64,000 nt of DNA from Channallabes apus (taxonomy: Eukaryota > Chordata > Actinopteri > Siluriformes > Clariidae), in NCBI GenBank assembly GCA_030522415.1, contig CM060127.1, forward strand, positions 13,550,646 through 13,614,645, read 5' to 3'. The notes beneath the pieces are model-generated. The model had not been told where the DNA came from. It was given only the letters and a program-made list of their open reading frames with translations, and searched no databases. The position numbers were made by a program, and so were the translations under genes. Numbering within the stretch: the first letter of the stretch is position 1; every line of letters begins with the position of its first letter. This document shows, in pieces, positions 23,180 to 34,370 of this stretch.

Positions 23180-24798
23180 CAGTGGTGTGAAAAACTATTT
23201 GCCCCCCTCCTGACTTCTTATTCTTTTGCATGTTTGTCACACAAAATGTTTCTGATCATCAAACACATTTAACTATTAGTCAAAGATAACACAAGTAAAC
23301 ACAAAGTGCAGTTTTTAAATGAGGGGTTTTATTATTTAGGGAGAAAAAAAATCCAAAGCTACATGGCCCTGTGTGAAAAAGTAATTGCCCCCTGAACCTA
23401 ATAACTGGTTGGGCCACCCTTAGCAGCAATAACTGCAATCAAGCGTTTGCGATAACTTGCAACGAGTCTTTAACAGCGCTCTGGAGGAATTTTGGCCCAC
23501 TCATCTTTGCAGAATTGTTGTAATTCAGCTTTATTTGAGGGTTTTCTAGCATGAACCGCCTTTTTAAGGTCATGCCACAACATCTCAATAGGATCCAGGT
23601 CAGGACTTTGACTAGGCCACTCCAAAGTCTTCATTTTGTTTTTCTTCAGCCATTCAGAGGTGGATTTGCTGGTGTGTTTAGGGTCATTGTCCTGCTGCAG
23701 CACCCAAGATCGCTTCAGCTTGAGTTGACGAACAGATGGCCGGACATTCTCCTTCAGGAATTTTTGGTAGACAGTAGAATTCATGGTTCCATCTATCACA
23801 GCAAGCCTTCCAGGTCCTGAAGCAGCAAAACAACCCCAGACCATCACACTACCACCACCATATTTTACTGTTGGTATGATGTTGTTTTTCTGAAATGCTG
23901 TGTTACTTTTACGCCAGATGTATTGGGACACACACCTTCCAAAAAGTTAAACTTTTGTCTCGTCGGTCCACAAGGTATTTTCCCAAAAGTCTTGGCAATC
24001 ATTGAGATGTTTTTTAGCTAAATTGAGATGAGCCTTAATGTTCTTTTTGCTTAAAAGTGGTTTGCGCCTTGGAAATCTGCCATGCAGGCCGTTTTTGCCC
24101 AGTCTCTTTCTTATGGTGGAGTCGTGAACACTGACCTTAATTGAGGCAAGTGAGGCCTGCAGTTCTTTAGATGTTGTCCTGGGGTCTTTTGTGGCCTCTC
24201 GGATGAGTCGTCTCTGCGCTCTTGGGGTAATTTTGGTCGGCCGGCCACTCCTGGGAAGGTTCACCACTGTTCCATGTTTTTGCCATTTGTGGATAATGGC
24301 TCTCACTGTGGTTCGCTGGAGTCCCAAAGCTTTAGAAATGGCTTTATAATCTTTACCAGACTGATAGATCTCAATTACTTTTGTTCTCATTTGTTTCTGA
24401 ATTTCTTTGGCTCTTGGCATGATGTCTAGCTTTTGAGGTGCTTTTGGTCTACTTCTCTGTGTCCGGTAGCTCCTATTTAAGTGATTTCTTGATTGAAACA
24501 GGTGTGGCAGTAATCAGGTCTGGGGTGACTACAGAAATTGAACTCAGGTGTAATAAACCACAGTTAAGTTATTTTTTAACAAGGGGGGCAATCACTTTTT
24601 CACACAGGGCCATGTAGATTTGGAGTTTTTTTTCTCCCTTAATAACGTAAACCTTCATTTAAAAACTGCATTTTGTGTTCAATTATGTTATCTTTGACTA
24701 ATAGTTAACGATTTTTGATGAGCAGAAACATTTAAGTGTGACAAACATGCAAAAGAATAAGAAATCAGGAAGGGGGCAAATAGTTTTTCACACCACTG
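23180..24798 (-). mobile_element. Tc1-like transposon, copy 1
   Basis: A full-length element with long inverted repeats starting cagtggtgtgaaaaactatt and flanked by TA. Each inverted repeat has an outer and an inner direct repeat (gtgaaaaactatttgcccc and gtgaaaaagtaattgcccc), the IR/DR plan. It encodes one transposase on the minus strand, now interrupted by stops. Confidence 0.92.
23398..24420 (-). pseudogene. Tc1-like transposase, two nonsense codons
   Basis: 341 codons in a single frame from MPRAKEIQKQMRT to GGPTSY. An N-terminal paired-like HTH (YKAISKALGLQRTTVRAIIH) and GRP linker are followed by the DDE domain with WTDETK, QQDNDPKHTS and SPDLDPIEMLW, so all three acidic residues are present. 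TAA at 23949-23947 replaces Glu after ETKV, and TAA at 23472-23470 replaces Lys after PPERC. Otherwise intact, so inactivation looks recent. Confidence 0.92.
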
Positions 24799-24800
24799 TA

Positions 24801-24881
24801 TATGGGGCAAATAGTTTTTCACACCACTGTATATATACAGTGGTGTGAAAAACTATTTGCCCCCTTCCTGATTTCTTATAA
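24801..24881. repeat. solitary Tc1 terminal repeat stubs
   Basis: Just beyond copy 1, ggggcaaatagtttttcaca runs to cactg at 24828, and a fresh cagtggtgtgaaaaactatt starts at 24838 and breaks off at about 24880. Both belong to the family of copy 1. Confidence 0.8.
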
Positions 24882-24981
24882 GGTTCAGGGTTCTATTTTA
24901 AACTGTATGGAAATGGTGGTATATGGCAGAAAGAACTAGATCCAATCATTAATTGATGAAATAATGAGGTTTGTATATACA

Positions 24982-24983
<2 letters not shown>

Positions 24984-25013
<30 letters not shown>
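24984..25013 (+). repeat. (CA)n microsatellite
   Basis: About 15 CA units in intergenic DNA. Confidence 0.9.
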
Positions 25014-25014
<1 letters not shown>

Positions 25015-25483
25015 CAGGAGGAGGAGGATCAGATTCGGGGTGGACCCAGGCCAAAATAATGAACAAAATGGTATTTATATTTAGTAGCTAGATTACCTGC
25101 AAAAAAAAAAAAGAAAAATACACAAACAAAAATACAGGTACCTTCCCGGACTCCCTAAACCAAAAAACACTGAAATTATCTACAAATATATACAAAGACC
25201 AACCAAACCAAAGTGACAAAGCAATAATCAAAGTCAATGGGAGGCAAAAAGTCAAAACCAGAATACACAACCAAATATCAAAATGCCAAAATCACAACCT
25301 CTTTCCTCTTTCCCGCGTCTCTCTCCGGTTTATATATGGTCGCGCTAGTCGATGACGTCACTCTCAAGGCGGAAGCGACCGTGTGGAAGGTCAGGAAGAT
25401 GCCGATGTCAGAAAACCTGGAGTGGAGTCTGGAGCGGCGCGCGACCAGGACATGATACACACACGCGGCGCAACGGAGCATTT

Positions 25484-25630
25484 ATTCATTCATTCATTCA
25501 TTCATTCATTTTCTATACCGCTTAATCCTGTGTTCAGGGTCGCGGGGGACCTGGAGCCTATCCCAGGAGACTTCGGACACTAGGCAGGGTACACCCTGGA
25601 CAGGGTGCCAATCCATCTCAGGGCACACAG
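25484..25630 (-). mobile_element. truncated family A SINE
   Basis: An attcattcattcatt tail, then ataccgcttaatcctgtgtt and agggtacaccctggacaggg, the 3' half of the SINE in reverse. Confidence 0.75.
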
Positions 25631-25689
25631 GAGCATTTATACAAAGCATAATATTTTTATTATTTTATGATTTTCATTCATTTATTTTT

Positions 25690-25866
25690 TTTACTCAGTA
25701 GCGAATATGATTTAAAATGTAGCAAATTACAATACTTCAAACAGAACGTACTTAAGTAAAAGTAAAATTACAGATTTTTAAAACTACTTTAAAAAGTAGA
25801 AATACACAAAAAAGCTACTCAATTACAGTAACGCGAGTAAATGTAATTCGTTACTTTCCACCTCTG
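25690..25866 (-). repeat. partial copy of the acttaagta element
   Basis: Contains gtacttaagtaaaagtaaaa and ends ttactttccacctctg, the end of the family seen at 14890-15596. It abuts the truncated Tc1 copy 2. Confidence 0.5.
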
Positions 25867-27285
25867 TCAAAAACCGCTAACTATTAGTCAAAGATAACAT
25901 AATTGAACACAAAATGCAGTTTTTAAATGAAGGTTTACGTTATTAAGGGAGAAAAAAAACTCCAAATCTACATGGCCCTGTGTGAAAAAGTGATTGCCCC
26001 CCTTGTTAAAAAAATAACTTAACTGTTGTTCTCACACCTGAGTTCAATTTCTGTAGTCACCCCCAGGCCTGATTACTGCCACACCTGTTTCAATCAAAAG
26101 TAATTGAGATCTATCAGTCTGGTTAAGGTTATAAAGCCATTTCTAAAGCTTTGGGACTCCAGCGAACCACAGTGAGAGCCATTATCCACAAATGGCAAAA
26201 ACATGGAACAGTGGTGAACCTTCCCAGGAGTGGCCGGCCGACCAAAATTACCCCAAGAGCGCAGAGACAACTCATTCGAGAGGCCACAAAAGACCCCAGG
26301 ACAACATCTAAAGAACTGCAGGCCTCACTTGCCATAATTAAGGTCAGTGTTCACGACTCCACCATAAGAAAGAGACTGGGCAAAAATGGCCTGCATGGCA
26401 GATTTCCAAGGCGCAAACCACTTTTAAGCAAAAAGAACATTAAGGCTCGTCTCAATTTTGCTAAAAAACATCTCAATGATTGCCAAGACTTTTGGGGAAA
26501 TACCTTGTGGACCGTTGAACTTTTTGGAAGGTACGTGTCCCGTTACATCTGGCGTAAAAGTAACACAGCATTTCAGAAAAAGAACATCATACCAACAGTA
26601 AAATATGGTGGTGGTAGTGTGATGGTCTGGGGTTGTTTTGCTGCTTCAGGACCTGGAAGGCTTGCTGTGATAGATGGAACCATGAATTCTACTGTCTACC
26701 AAAAAATCCTGAAGGAGAATGTCCGGCCATCTGTTCGTCAACTCAAGCTGAAGCGATCTTGGGTGCTGCAGCAGGACAATGACCCAAAACACACCAGCAA
26801 ATCCACCTCTGAATGGCTGAAGAAAAACAAAATGAAGACTTTGGAGTGGCCTAGTCAAAGTCCTGACCTGAATCCTATTGAGATGTTGTGGCATGACCTT
26901 AAAAAGGCGGTTCATGCTAGAAAACCCTCAAATAAAGCTGAATTACAACAATTCTGCAAAGATGAGTGGGCCAAAATTCCTCCAGAGCGCTGTAAAAGAC
27001 TCGTTGCAAGTTATCGCAAACGCTTGATTGCAGTTATTGCTGCTAAGGGTGGCCCAACCAGTTATTAGGTTCAGGGTGCAATTACTTTTTCACACAGGGC
27101 CATGTAGGTTTGGATTTTTTTTTCTCCCTAAATAATAAAACCCCCCATTTAAAAACTGCATTTTGTGTTTACTTGTGTTATCTTTGACTAATAGTTAAAT
27201 GTGTTTGATGATCAGAAACATTTTGTGTGACAAACATGCTAAAGAATAAGAAATCAGGAGGGGGGCAAATAGTTTTTCACACCAC

Positions 27286-27287
<2 letters not shown>
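25867..27287 (+). mobile_element. Tc1-like transposon, copy 2 (5'-truncated)
   Basis: It begins inside the left inverted repeat (tcaaaaaccgctaactatta), has lost about 75 nt of the outer end, and runs to an intact right end ...ttcacaccactg. Plus-orientation sister of copies 1 and 3. Confidence 0.9.
26105..27068 (+). pseudogene. Tc1-like transposase with long open frame but missing catalytic Asp
   Basis: Homology starts at VIEIYQSG, because about 110 nt including the start codon are deleted. A stop (TAA, 26123-26125) follows, then 305 open codons from LGLQRTTVRAIIHKW to GGPTSY. Between LWT and VELFG, 12 nt are missing in frame, removing Asp-Glu-Thr-Lys and so the first acid of the DDE triad. 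QDNDPKHTS and NPIEMLW remain. Confidence 0.9.

Positions 27288-27288
<1 letters not shown>

Positions 27289-27328
<40 letters not shown>
27289..27328 (+). repeat. (TA)n microsatellite
   Basis: Follows directly on the right end of Tc1 copy 2. Confidence 0.9.
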
Positions 27329-27329
<1 letters not shown>

Positions 27330-27330
<1 letters not shown>

Positions 27331-28030
27331 TTTAACTGAATTTTATATAAACATAATGTGTGTTATAATTCTATGGTATAGAGAAGCCCTTTAAATCAAT
27401 AAGCTAAATTGAGTATGAACAAGTACTTAATAAATTGGATCTAATAAAAGCTTCTAATTAATTTTTTCCTAATACTGTTATGAATTACTAATAGTGTCCT
27501 GCAGTGATATAGCTTGGTGTCTTATTAAAAAGAAGTTTCAAATTGTTCGCTGATCAGAAATTCATGGTAGAAATGTGTTTTTTTTTTAAATCATAAATGG
27601 AGAGCGTGTAAACACTTGGTAAAGTTGCATGGTAGAAATTAACAGTAAAAACAAGAGCTATGGTTAATAGTCACAGTAAGAGCATTTACAAACACACAAT
27701 GTGATGAGAACCCACAGGATTTAAATAATATTCTTATGTGTGTCCATAAGAATACCACTTATTAGTGAAACCCATCAGACTAAAAAGGCTTCAGTTTGCT
27801 AGGGAGCATAAAAATTAGATTTTTTAAATTGGACAATTTAAAAATGTCATGTGTCTGATGAGTACAGACTGATCCTATTCCAGAGCAGTCTTTTTTCCTT
27901 GATGGCACAGGTATATTCCAGGATTGTGAAAGAGGGGTTCTGGGAGCATGAACTGGCGCCCACATTGTGTGCTGCAATCAAAGCTGAACGTGACTGAAAT
28001 AAATACTAAGCAGTGTATCTTCTTATTTAT
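27330..28030. other. intergenic, no gene seen
   Basis: AT-rich, with no coding or repeat signature that I recognise. Confidence 0.5.
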
Positions 28031-28032
28031 AA

Positions 28033-30852
28033 AATAGCAATATATTGACCCCTAATATTTTTATAAAAAATAGATTTTTATTTAATACCGTAGCCAAATT
28101 AACCAGAAATAAGACCACTACAGAAATCTCCACAACAACATCATGCAATAGTGAGGACTTCATGAACTTTTTTAATAATAAAATTGTAAATATCAGGCAT
28201 AAAATTGAGGCTTTGAAACCAAACAATGTAATTGATACTGATGTTAACCTAGCCATGTCAGATTCAAACCTAGAATACTTTACTCCTCTTGAAGAGAATG
28301 AACTAATTTCACTCATCTCTTCTGCAAATTCATCAACCTGTATATTAGATCCTATACCGACACATTTTCTTAAACAGATAGTACCAGTAATAACAGAACC
28401 GATGTTGAGAATAATTAATTCCTCACTCAGCATTGGTTATGTTCCAAAATCTTTTAAAGTAGCAGTTATTAAACCAATAATTAAGAAACCTGACCTCGAC
28501 CCCTGTCAGCTGTCCAATTACAGGCCAATATCAAACCTCCCCTTTATCTCTAAGATTCTGGAAAAGATAGTAGCGGAGCAGCTATGCTCATATCTACATA
28601 GAAATGGCATACATGAACTGTATCAGTCAGGATTTAGGCCTCATCACAGCACAGAAACAGCACTCGTTAAAGTAGTAAATGACCTCCTATTGGCCTCTGA
28701 TCAGGGTTGTGTAACTATGCTTGTATTACTCGACCTCAGTGCAGCTTTTGACACTATTGATCATGCTATTCTTCTTCACAGATTAGAAAATTTAGTAGGA
28801 ATTAAGGGTACAACCCTCTCCTGGCTCAGATCCTATTTGACCGATCGTTATCAGTATGTAGACTTAAATGGTGATTATTCTGCATGTTCTCTAGTGGAGT
28901 TTGGCGTTCCGCAGGGTTCAGTTTTAGGCCCACTGCTTTTTTCCCTTTACATGCTTCCTCTGGGCAACATAATCCGTAAGCATGGTATTAGTTTTCATTG
29001 TTATGCTGACGACACACAGCTATACGTCTCAACAAAACCTGATGAGAAAAACCATCTTACTAAAGTTGAGCAATGTGTTCAGGACATAAGAAATTGGATG
29101 CTAATTAACTTCCTTCTGCTTAATCCGGATAAGACAGAAGTTCTAGTCATAGGACCGCATACAGCTAGAAGTAAAATCTTAGATCACACCGTAACTTTAG
29201 ATGGCCTTTCTGTTCCGTCAAGTGCAACAGTAAAAGACCTCGGCGTGATTATAGATTCCAGCCTTTCATTTGAAGCTCATGTAGATAATATCACCAGGAT
29301 AGCATTCTTTCACCTTAGAAATATCGCCAAAATAAGAAATATATTGTCGCTAAATGATGCAGAAAAACTAGTTCATGCTTTTATCACTTCTTGGTTGGAC
29401 TATTGTAATGCCTTACTGTCTGGTTGTTCAGTTAGGTGCATAAACAAGCTTCAGCTAGTCCAAAATGCAGCAGCGAGAGTCCTCACTAGAACCAGAAGAT
29501 ATGAGCACATCACCCCTATCCTATCTTCACTGCATTGGCTCCCTGTGAAATTTCGCATTGATTTTAAAATACTACTCTTGACATATAAGGCATTAAATGG
29601 TCTTGCGCCGCAGTATCTGAGCGAACTGCTAGTGTCTTACGATCCGCCACGCCTACTTCGGTCAAAGGATGCAGGCTGCTTGTCAGTACCGCATATTATG
29701 AAAACTACAGCTGGGGGCAGAGCTTTTTCTTACAAAGCCCCAAAATTATGGAATAGTCTTCCAAATAGTGTTTGGGACTCAGACACAGTCTCAGTGTTTA
29801 AGTCTAGGCTCAAAACCTATTTATTTAACCAAGCATTTTATAAATAGATTTGCCATAAGGTAAAGGAGCAGATCTGGGGGACTCATGGACGTAGAGTATT
29901 ATGGTGAACTGGTATGTTTAGATGCTGTCTTCCTCAGTCTCATTTGATCACTCAGGTTTGTTGACGGTGATGTGATTGTTTGCTTTACATCTCAGGGAGC
30001 CCTCATGTTTGTGTTTCCTTCTGGCTCTCCCTTTTAGTTATGCTGTCATAGTTAGTCCTGCCGGAGTCCCTGCTTGCACTCTACAGTAAATATACATTCA
30101 CATTAGACATTGTGACTGTGACCATACCTAATTGCAATCTCTCCTCCTCTTCTCTTCCTCCCCCTCTTTCTCTTTCCTCTCTCCCCCTGTCTCCCCCTTT
30201 CACTCTTTCTCTCTCTCTCTCTGTCGAGCTACACATGTGGTTCCTGAGCTGCCAGTGATCCAGACTCCCTCTGCCCTCCGGACCTGTCTGATCCATCCTG
30301 GTGCCCGGTTTCTGGTTGGAGGTCTCATCGCATGGATGCCCCGTGTGTCTCTTTAGGATGCGTCTGGTGTCTGGGGATGATTCTCTATACTTAGAAGATG
30401 GTTCTGGCCTCGACTGGTGTGGTCAGCTGTTTCTCTGAGGACTTGACAATTCGATAGTTCAGGACTGGAACTTTCTGCAAGTCTATCTGAGTCTCCAATA
30501 ACTACTGGACTCCATTCTAACATCAATTAACATCAACTATTATAGCTGAACTGCCTGCCACCTAACACTGTATAAATGCAGATCATTTCCTGCTATCTGT
30601 TTCACCCAAATGAGGATGGGTTCCCTGTTGAGTCTGGTTCCTCACAAGGTTTCTTCCTATTACCAGCTCAGGGAGTTTTTCCTTGCCACTGTCGCCCTCG
30701 GGCTTGCTCGCCAGGGAATATCTGAACATTTTGATTCATACACATTCACATTCCATACAAACTTAAATAATTCTTTTGATTGTGTAAAGCTGTTTTGAGA
30801 CAATGTCAATTGTTAAAAGCGCTATACAAATAAAACTGAATTGAATTGAATT
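28033..30852 (+). mobile_element. L2/CR1-type LINE, 5'-truncated, open RT
   Basis: A non-LTR retrotransposon lacking the endonuclease region but with an intact reverse transcriptase frame and a 1-kb 3'UTR. The 3' end is caatgtcaattgttaaaagc, gctatacaaataaaactg, then (gaatt)n, the short tandem tail typical of L2-like elements. Other copies lie at 36564-38732 and 10486-11361. Confidence 0.9.
28045..29847 (+). CDS. LINE ORF2 fragment: reverse transcriptase
   Basis: 600 codons ending TAG. The frame is open from 28033, but the first in-frame codon often read as a start is TTG, so the true N-terminus (endonuclease) is lost by truncation. RT landmarks: [19 protein letters not shown] (motif 1), [27 protein letters not shown] (catalytic Asp of motif A), [17 protein letters not shown] (motif B), [10 protein letters not shown] (YADD box, motif C), then [17 protein letters not shown] and a C-terminal part with [18 protein letters not shown] and [14 protein letters not shown]. 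No internal stop. It can bind template and extend a primer in principle, but cannot self-integrate without the endonuclease part (inference). Confidence 0.9.
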   Translation: MTPNIFIKNRFLFNTVAKLTRNKTTTEISTTTSCNSEDFMNFFNNKIVNIRHKIEALKPNNVIDTDVNLAMSDSNLEYFTPLEENELISLISSANSSTCILDPIPTHFLKQIVPVITEPMLRIINSSLSIGYVPKSFKVAVIKPIIKKPDLDPCQLSNYRPISNLPFISKILEKIVAEQLCSYLHRNGIHELYQSGFRPHHSTETALVKVVNDLLLASDQGCVTMLVLLDLSAAFDTIDHAILLHRLENLVGIKGTTLSWLRSYLTDRYQYVDLNGDYSACSLVEFGVPQGSVLGPLLFSLYMLPLGNIIRKHGISFHCYADDTQLYVSTKPDEKNHLTKVEQCVQDIRNWMLINFLLLNPDKTEVLVIGPHTARSKILDHTVTLDGLSVPSSATVKDLGVIIDSSLSFEAHVDNITRIAFFHLRNIAKIRNILSLNDAEKLVHAFITSWLDYCNALLSGCSVRCINKLQLVQNAAARVLTRTRRYEHITPILSSLHWLPVKFRIDFKILLLTYKALNGLAPQYLSELLVSYDPPRLLRSKDAGCLSVPHIMKTTAGGRAFSYKAPKLWNSLPNSVWDSDTVSVFKSRLKTYLFNQAFYK

Positions 30853-30870
30853 AATATTTATATTGTATTT

Positions 30871-30980
30871 GTCGCCTTGCAACTCTAGGGTCCAGGTTCG
30901 ATTCCTGGCCAGGCTAGATTCCCGCATCTGTGTGCATGGAGTTTGAATATTCTCCCTGTGGTTGGTGGGTTTCATCCAGG
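30871..30980 (+). repeat. truncated family A SINE
   Basis: gtcgccttgcaactctaggg, the B box ggttcgattcctgg and tgtgcatggagtttgaatat, then breaks off. It lies directly after the LINE tail. Confidence 0.65.
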
Positions 30981-32250
30981 TACTAGAAATCAACAGTTTC
31001 ACTTTTTCATGCATGAACTATGACACATAATTTTTTTTTCAATGTTTTTATTATTCTTAAGACAATAAAGAAAAAGAAAAATGACAACTTTTTGAGGAAT
31101 TTTTAGTAACATTAGTTAGTTAGTCCACTGCTGGCGGTTGATTATTCAATTTAAAGGAATGTGTATTACTGGACTAATTAATAGAACTGTGTATTATGCG
31201 GAAACATATGACAATATATTAGGTTTTAGTGATGTTTAACAAACATTTTAACAAATGTTTACAGTTCTATTCGGTTATGGCCTACAGAAAATTATTTTCT
31301 TGAGACTCCAAATATTCAGCAGTTCGGTCTCTTAATGTAAGTTGTCCTTTTGTCAGTTTGTCAAATAAACACACTATATAAGTTAACAATGCATCCAAGA
31401 CACAAACCCACAGGACACTGTATACAGATCTTTCATGAACATGCTGCATCATTTGCCTGAACTTGTTTAAGTTCTTCTGCTGTATGCAAAGTTTTATTCA
31501 GTGTATTTAACTCAGACCTGATTTCTCAAGCCAAGATGAGAACCCTCCCCATTGGACCAGTACATTCTTGTCTTGGGTATGTGTGGAATGACATGACCGT
31601 ATTTATTCCTAAGAAGATCTTAATTTCCTGCTCCTGTCATGAGCAGATTTTCTTTTCCTGTTTGGAGAGCGTACAAGATTACTATACAAGATCTACATGC
31701 ACCTTCGCCTAGACAGTCACTGCCACACAATAAAACTAATACTACGCAAAATGTTTTTGCTTTTTTTACAGTAAACACCCTGCAAGGTACATAACTGTAA
31801 CTTAGATAAGCTGATTTACAACCAAACTACTGGAAACAAGGTATTCTCAAAACTACACATTTGCAGTAGTTTTTCATCAAATAAAAGTGAATGAAGTGAA
31901 ATTTACTACTGAAAAGGTAAGGACAAGAAATGAAGCTACTGACTTTAAACTCACTCCCTAATATATGAGCTTGATGTAGGCTACATGAGTGTCTAGCTAG
32001 CTTGCTGTTCATGTGACGTAAAGCTTTGAAATTCTTTAAAAAAAATTATAGCATTAAATAAAAGAAATATGTTGAAAATGTATACTTTTATTTATACTTA
32101 TATATATATACAGCACTTTATACTTTCATAGAAGTGAAAAGACTTTAGGTATTTAAAAAAAAGTTGATTACTCTTTGCTAAAGCTACATTTACATTTTAA
32201 AAATCTTATTCTCGCTCTGCGTTAAAGACACTATAGTTTTAGAAATATTG
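30981..32250. other. intergenic, no gene seen
   Basis: AT-rich spacer between the LINE and the 3' end of the TRIM gene. No signature seen. Confidence 0.5.
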
Positions 32251-32256
32251 TTTATT
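32251..32256 (-). promoter_or_regulatory. candidate polyA signal for the TRIM gene
   Basis: The forward strand reads tttatt, which is AATAAA on the minus strand, about 110 nt past the TRIM stop. This would give a short 3'UTR. Confidence 0.45.
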
Positions 32257-32364
32257 GGTTAGTATTCACAGCATGAATAAAATAAGATCGACTTTGACTC
32301 TGATTACAATGTACATAAGAACAAATACATGTATATTATTTCTAGCACATCAGTCACCAGTCGG

Positions 32365-32924
32365 TCACCAGTTGGCGCTGTTCCACACAGCTACTTTAAA
32401 AGGGCAAATCTTTAAAGGACCCGGGTTGCTGCCGTTGATGTTGGCGCCGGGGCAGAAGAAAGGGAATATCTTTCCAGTAAAGTGCACGGTGAAGGTGTAG
32501 ACGGGCCTCAGGTTCAGAGGATTGGAGAAACTCACCTCCCCGGCCTCGTAATCCAGCTTCACCCGCACTCTCTCAAGACGGCCTGTCAGGTCCAGCCGCG
32601 TTGGTGGAGACGTCATGGCTGTGTAAACGCCATCTGATAGAGCGATGGTCCAGAAGCCTGCCTCTGGACCTCCAGAGACTTTCCCCTTCCTGGGTATGGA
32701 CTCCTTCACCACACCGATGACCCAGTCGTTGTTGTCCTTCACCTCCACTTCCCAGCTGTGTCGTCCTGAGTTGAAGCCCTCTGACCCCAACACAAAGACG
32801 AAGTGGTCGAAGCGCTCGGGGTTGTCAGGAAGCTTCTGCATCGTGCCGCTGTTGCTGACCTGGATCAGGTTTTTACACAGGGTCAGACATGGGTAGGCCG
32901 TGTTTGCGTCCAGAGTGACCGGAG
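32365..32924 (-). CDS. TRIM35-like exon 6 (PRY-SPRY)
   Basis: Acceptor cacttcttag. It encodes [20 protein letters not shown] through the SPRY core ([60 protein letters not shown]) to a stop after NSANW. The PRY and SPRY sequence is continuous, with no break. Confidence 0.93.
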
Positions 32925-33990
32925 CTAAGAAGTGGACAAGAGGCGTTATCGTTATAACGTGACATGAATTGGAAACTAGTCTTGCATCTTATTCGTAAAT
33001 TATCAACAGCTTTCCCACTGACACACACAGTCTGGTTAGGATTATTCTTAAATGTGTATTATTTATTTCCCTTTAATGTTTTTTTAACCTTTTTGAAGTG
33101 TCTGTACTCTATGATGCGTTAATCCAAGTCATACACTCGCCTTGGGCTCAAATACAGTATGTTACCACAGTGCTAATTTCATAACTGTCCATTTAAAACA
33201 AACTGTCTATACAATGTATTAAGTAGATCAGTTTCTGTGCGGTGATAAAATGGAATAAAACTTCCAGTTTAAACTGCTTTGGCCCAATCACAGCATGTCT
33301 TACAATGTTTAATTGCCCAGCAAAATGGCAAGGTTTACAATATTTTATTATATAAATTACAGTCAGTCAGTGATGCAGTATCTAAAAAGCGGACATATGA
33401 GCATGTGCCAGTGTGTGTGGTGAAGCTTACTGTACTCCACCATGGCCTGCATCTTCTCCCACAAGCTGAACTTCAGAGAGCTCACGTGTTTCGCCACGTT
33501 GATGAGAGCAGCTGGAACTTTCTCGGGTTCATTAAAGGTTACGTCTGTCCTGCAGTCACAAGAGATTCACTATATAGAGACAGTAGTTTTATAATAAACA
33601 TAGGATAATTATATACAAAGTTATCAAATATACACTAACCTCTTTTTTATATTTTTGTAGTGCTAAAAATGTAAATAAAAAAAAACACACACGAAGCACA
33701 ATTATAATTTAATAAAAAATGTTTCGACCATCAGTAAAATAAAAATATTAAAGATTAACTTAACAATTATGAGTTCACTTAGACATTTAAAGTGCAAAGA
33801 AAAATTTAGTAAAAAAATAAAAAGTAAAAGATGTACATAATGAAAATGCACAGACAAAAGTGAAAAAAAATTATTATTATTTATAATAAAATGCTAATAT
33901 TGGAAACTAAGATTTTGTGTAAATTATTTATATTAAATATAAATGTTATTACTAAATAATTCATAGAGTATTTATATTATTCATATTATT

Positions 33991-34021
<31 letters not shown>

Positions 34022-34337
34022 ATAATGTTATTACTATTATAATGACTAATAATAAACAACTAAGATTTAAATTGTGTAAAATTAGGTATAGTAAATCTGA
34101 ATTGTATTATTAATGTTTAATTTTATTTATTTACACAATTTAAATCTTAGTTATTTTTATTAGTAGTAATATTATTATTATAACCAATTATATTTAGTAA
34201 AATTATTTTTACATTTAGAAAAATTGTTTTTGGATTTTTTTTATTATTTAATTACGTTAGATAAAATATATTTTAGTTCTCATATTTTAGTCCACTTATA
34301 TATATATAGAATTTAGATGTATTATTATTATATCATA

Positions 34338-34370
<33 letters not shown>

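Noticed and set aside
23551..23820. Plus-strand 89-codon frame also seen antisense in the two other Tc1 copies
   Set aside because: It lies antisense to the DDE region in all three copies and is conserved only because the transposase is.
30081..30356. Frames in the LINE 3'UTR on both strands
   Set aside because: Pyrimidine-rich UTR sequence, repeated in the copy at 37942-38226; no domain seen.
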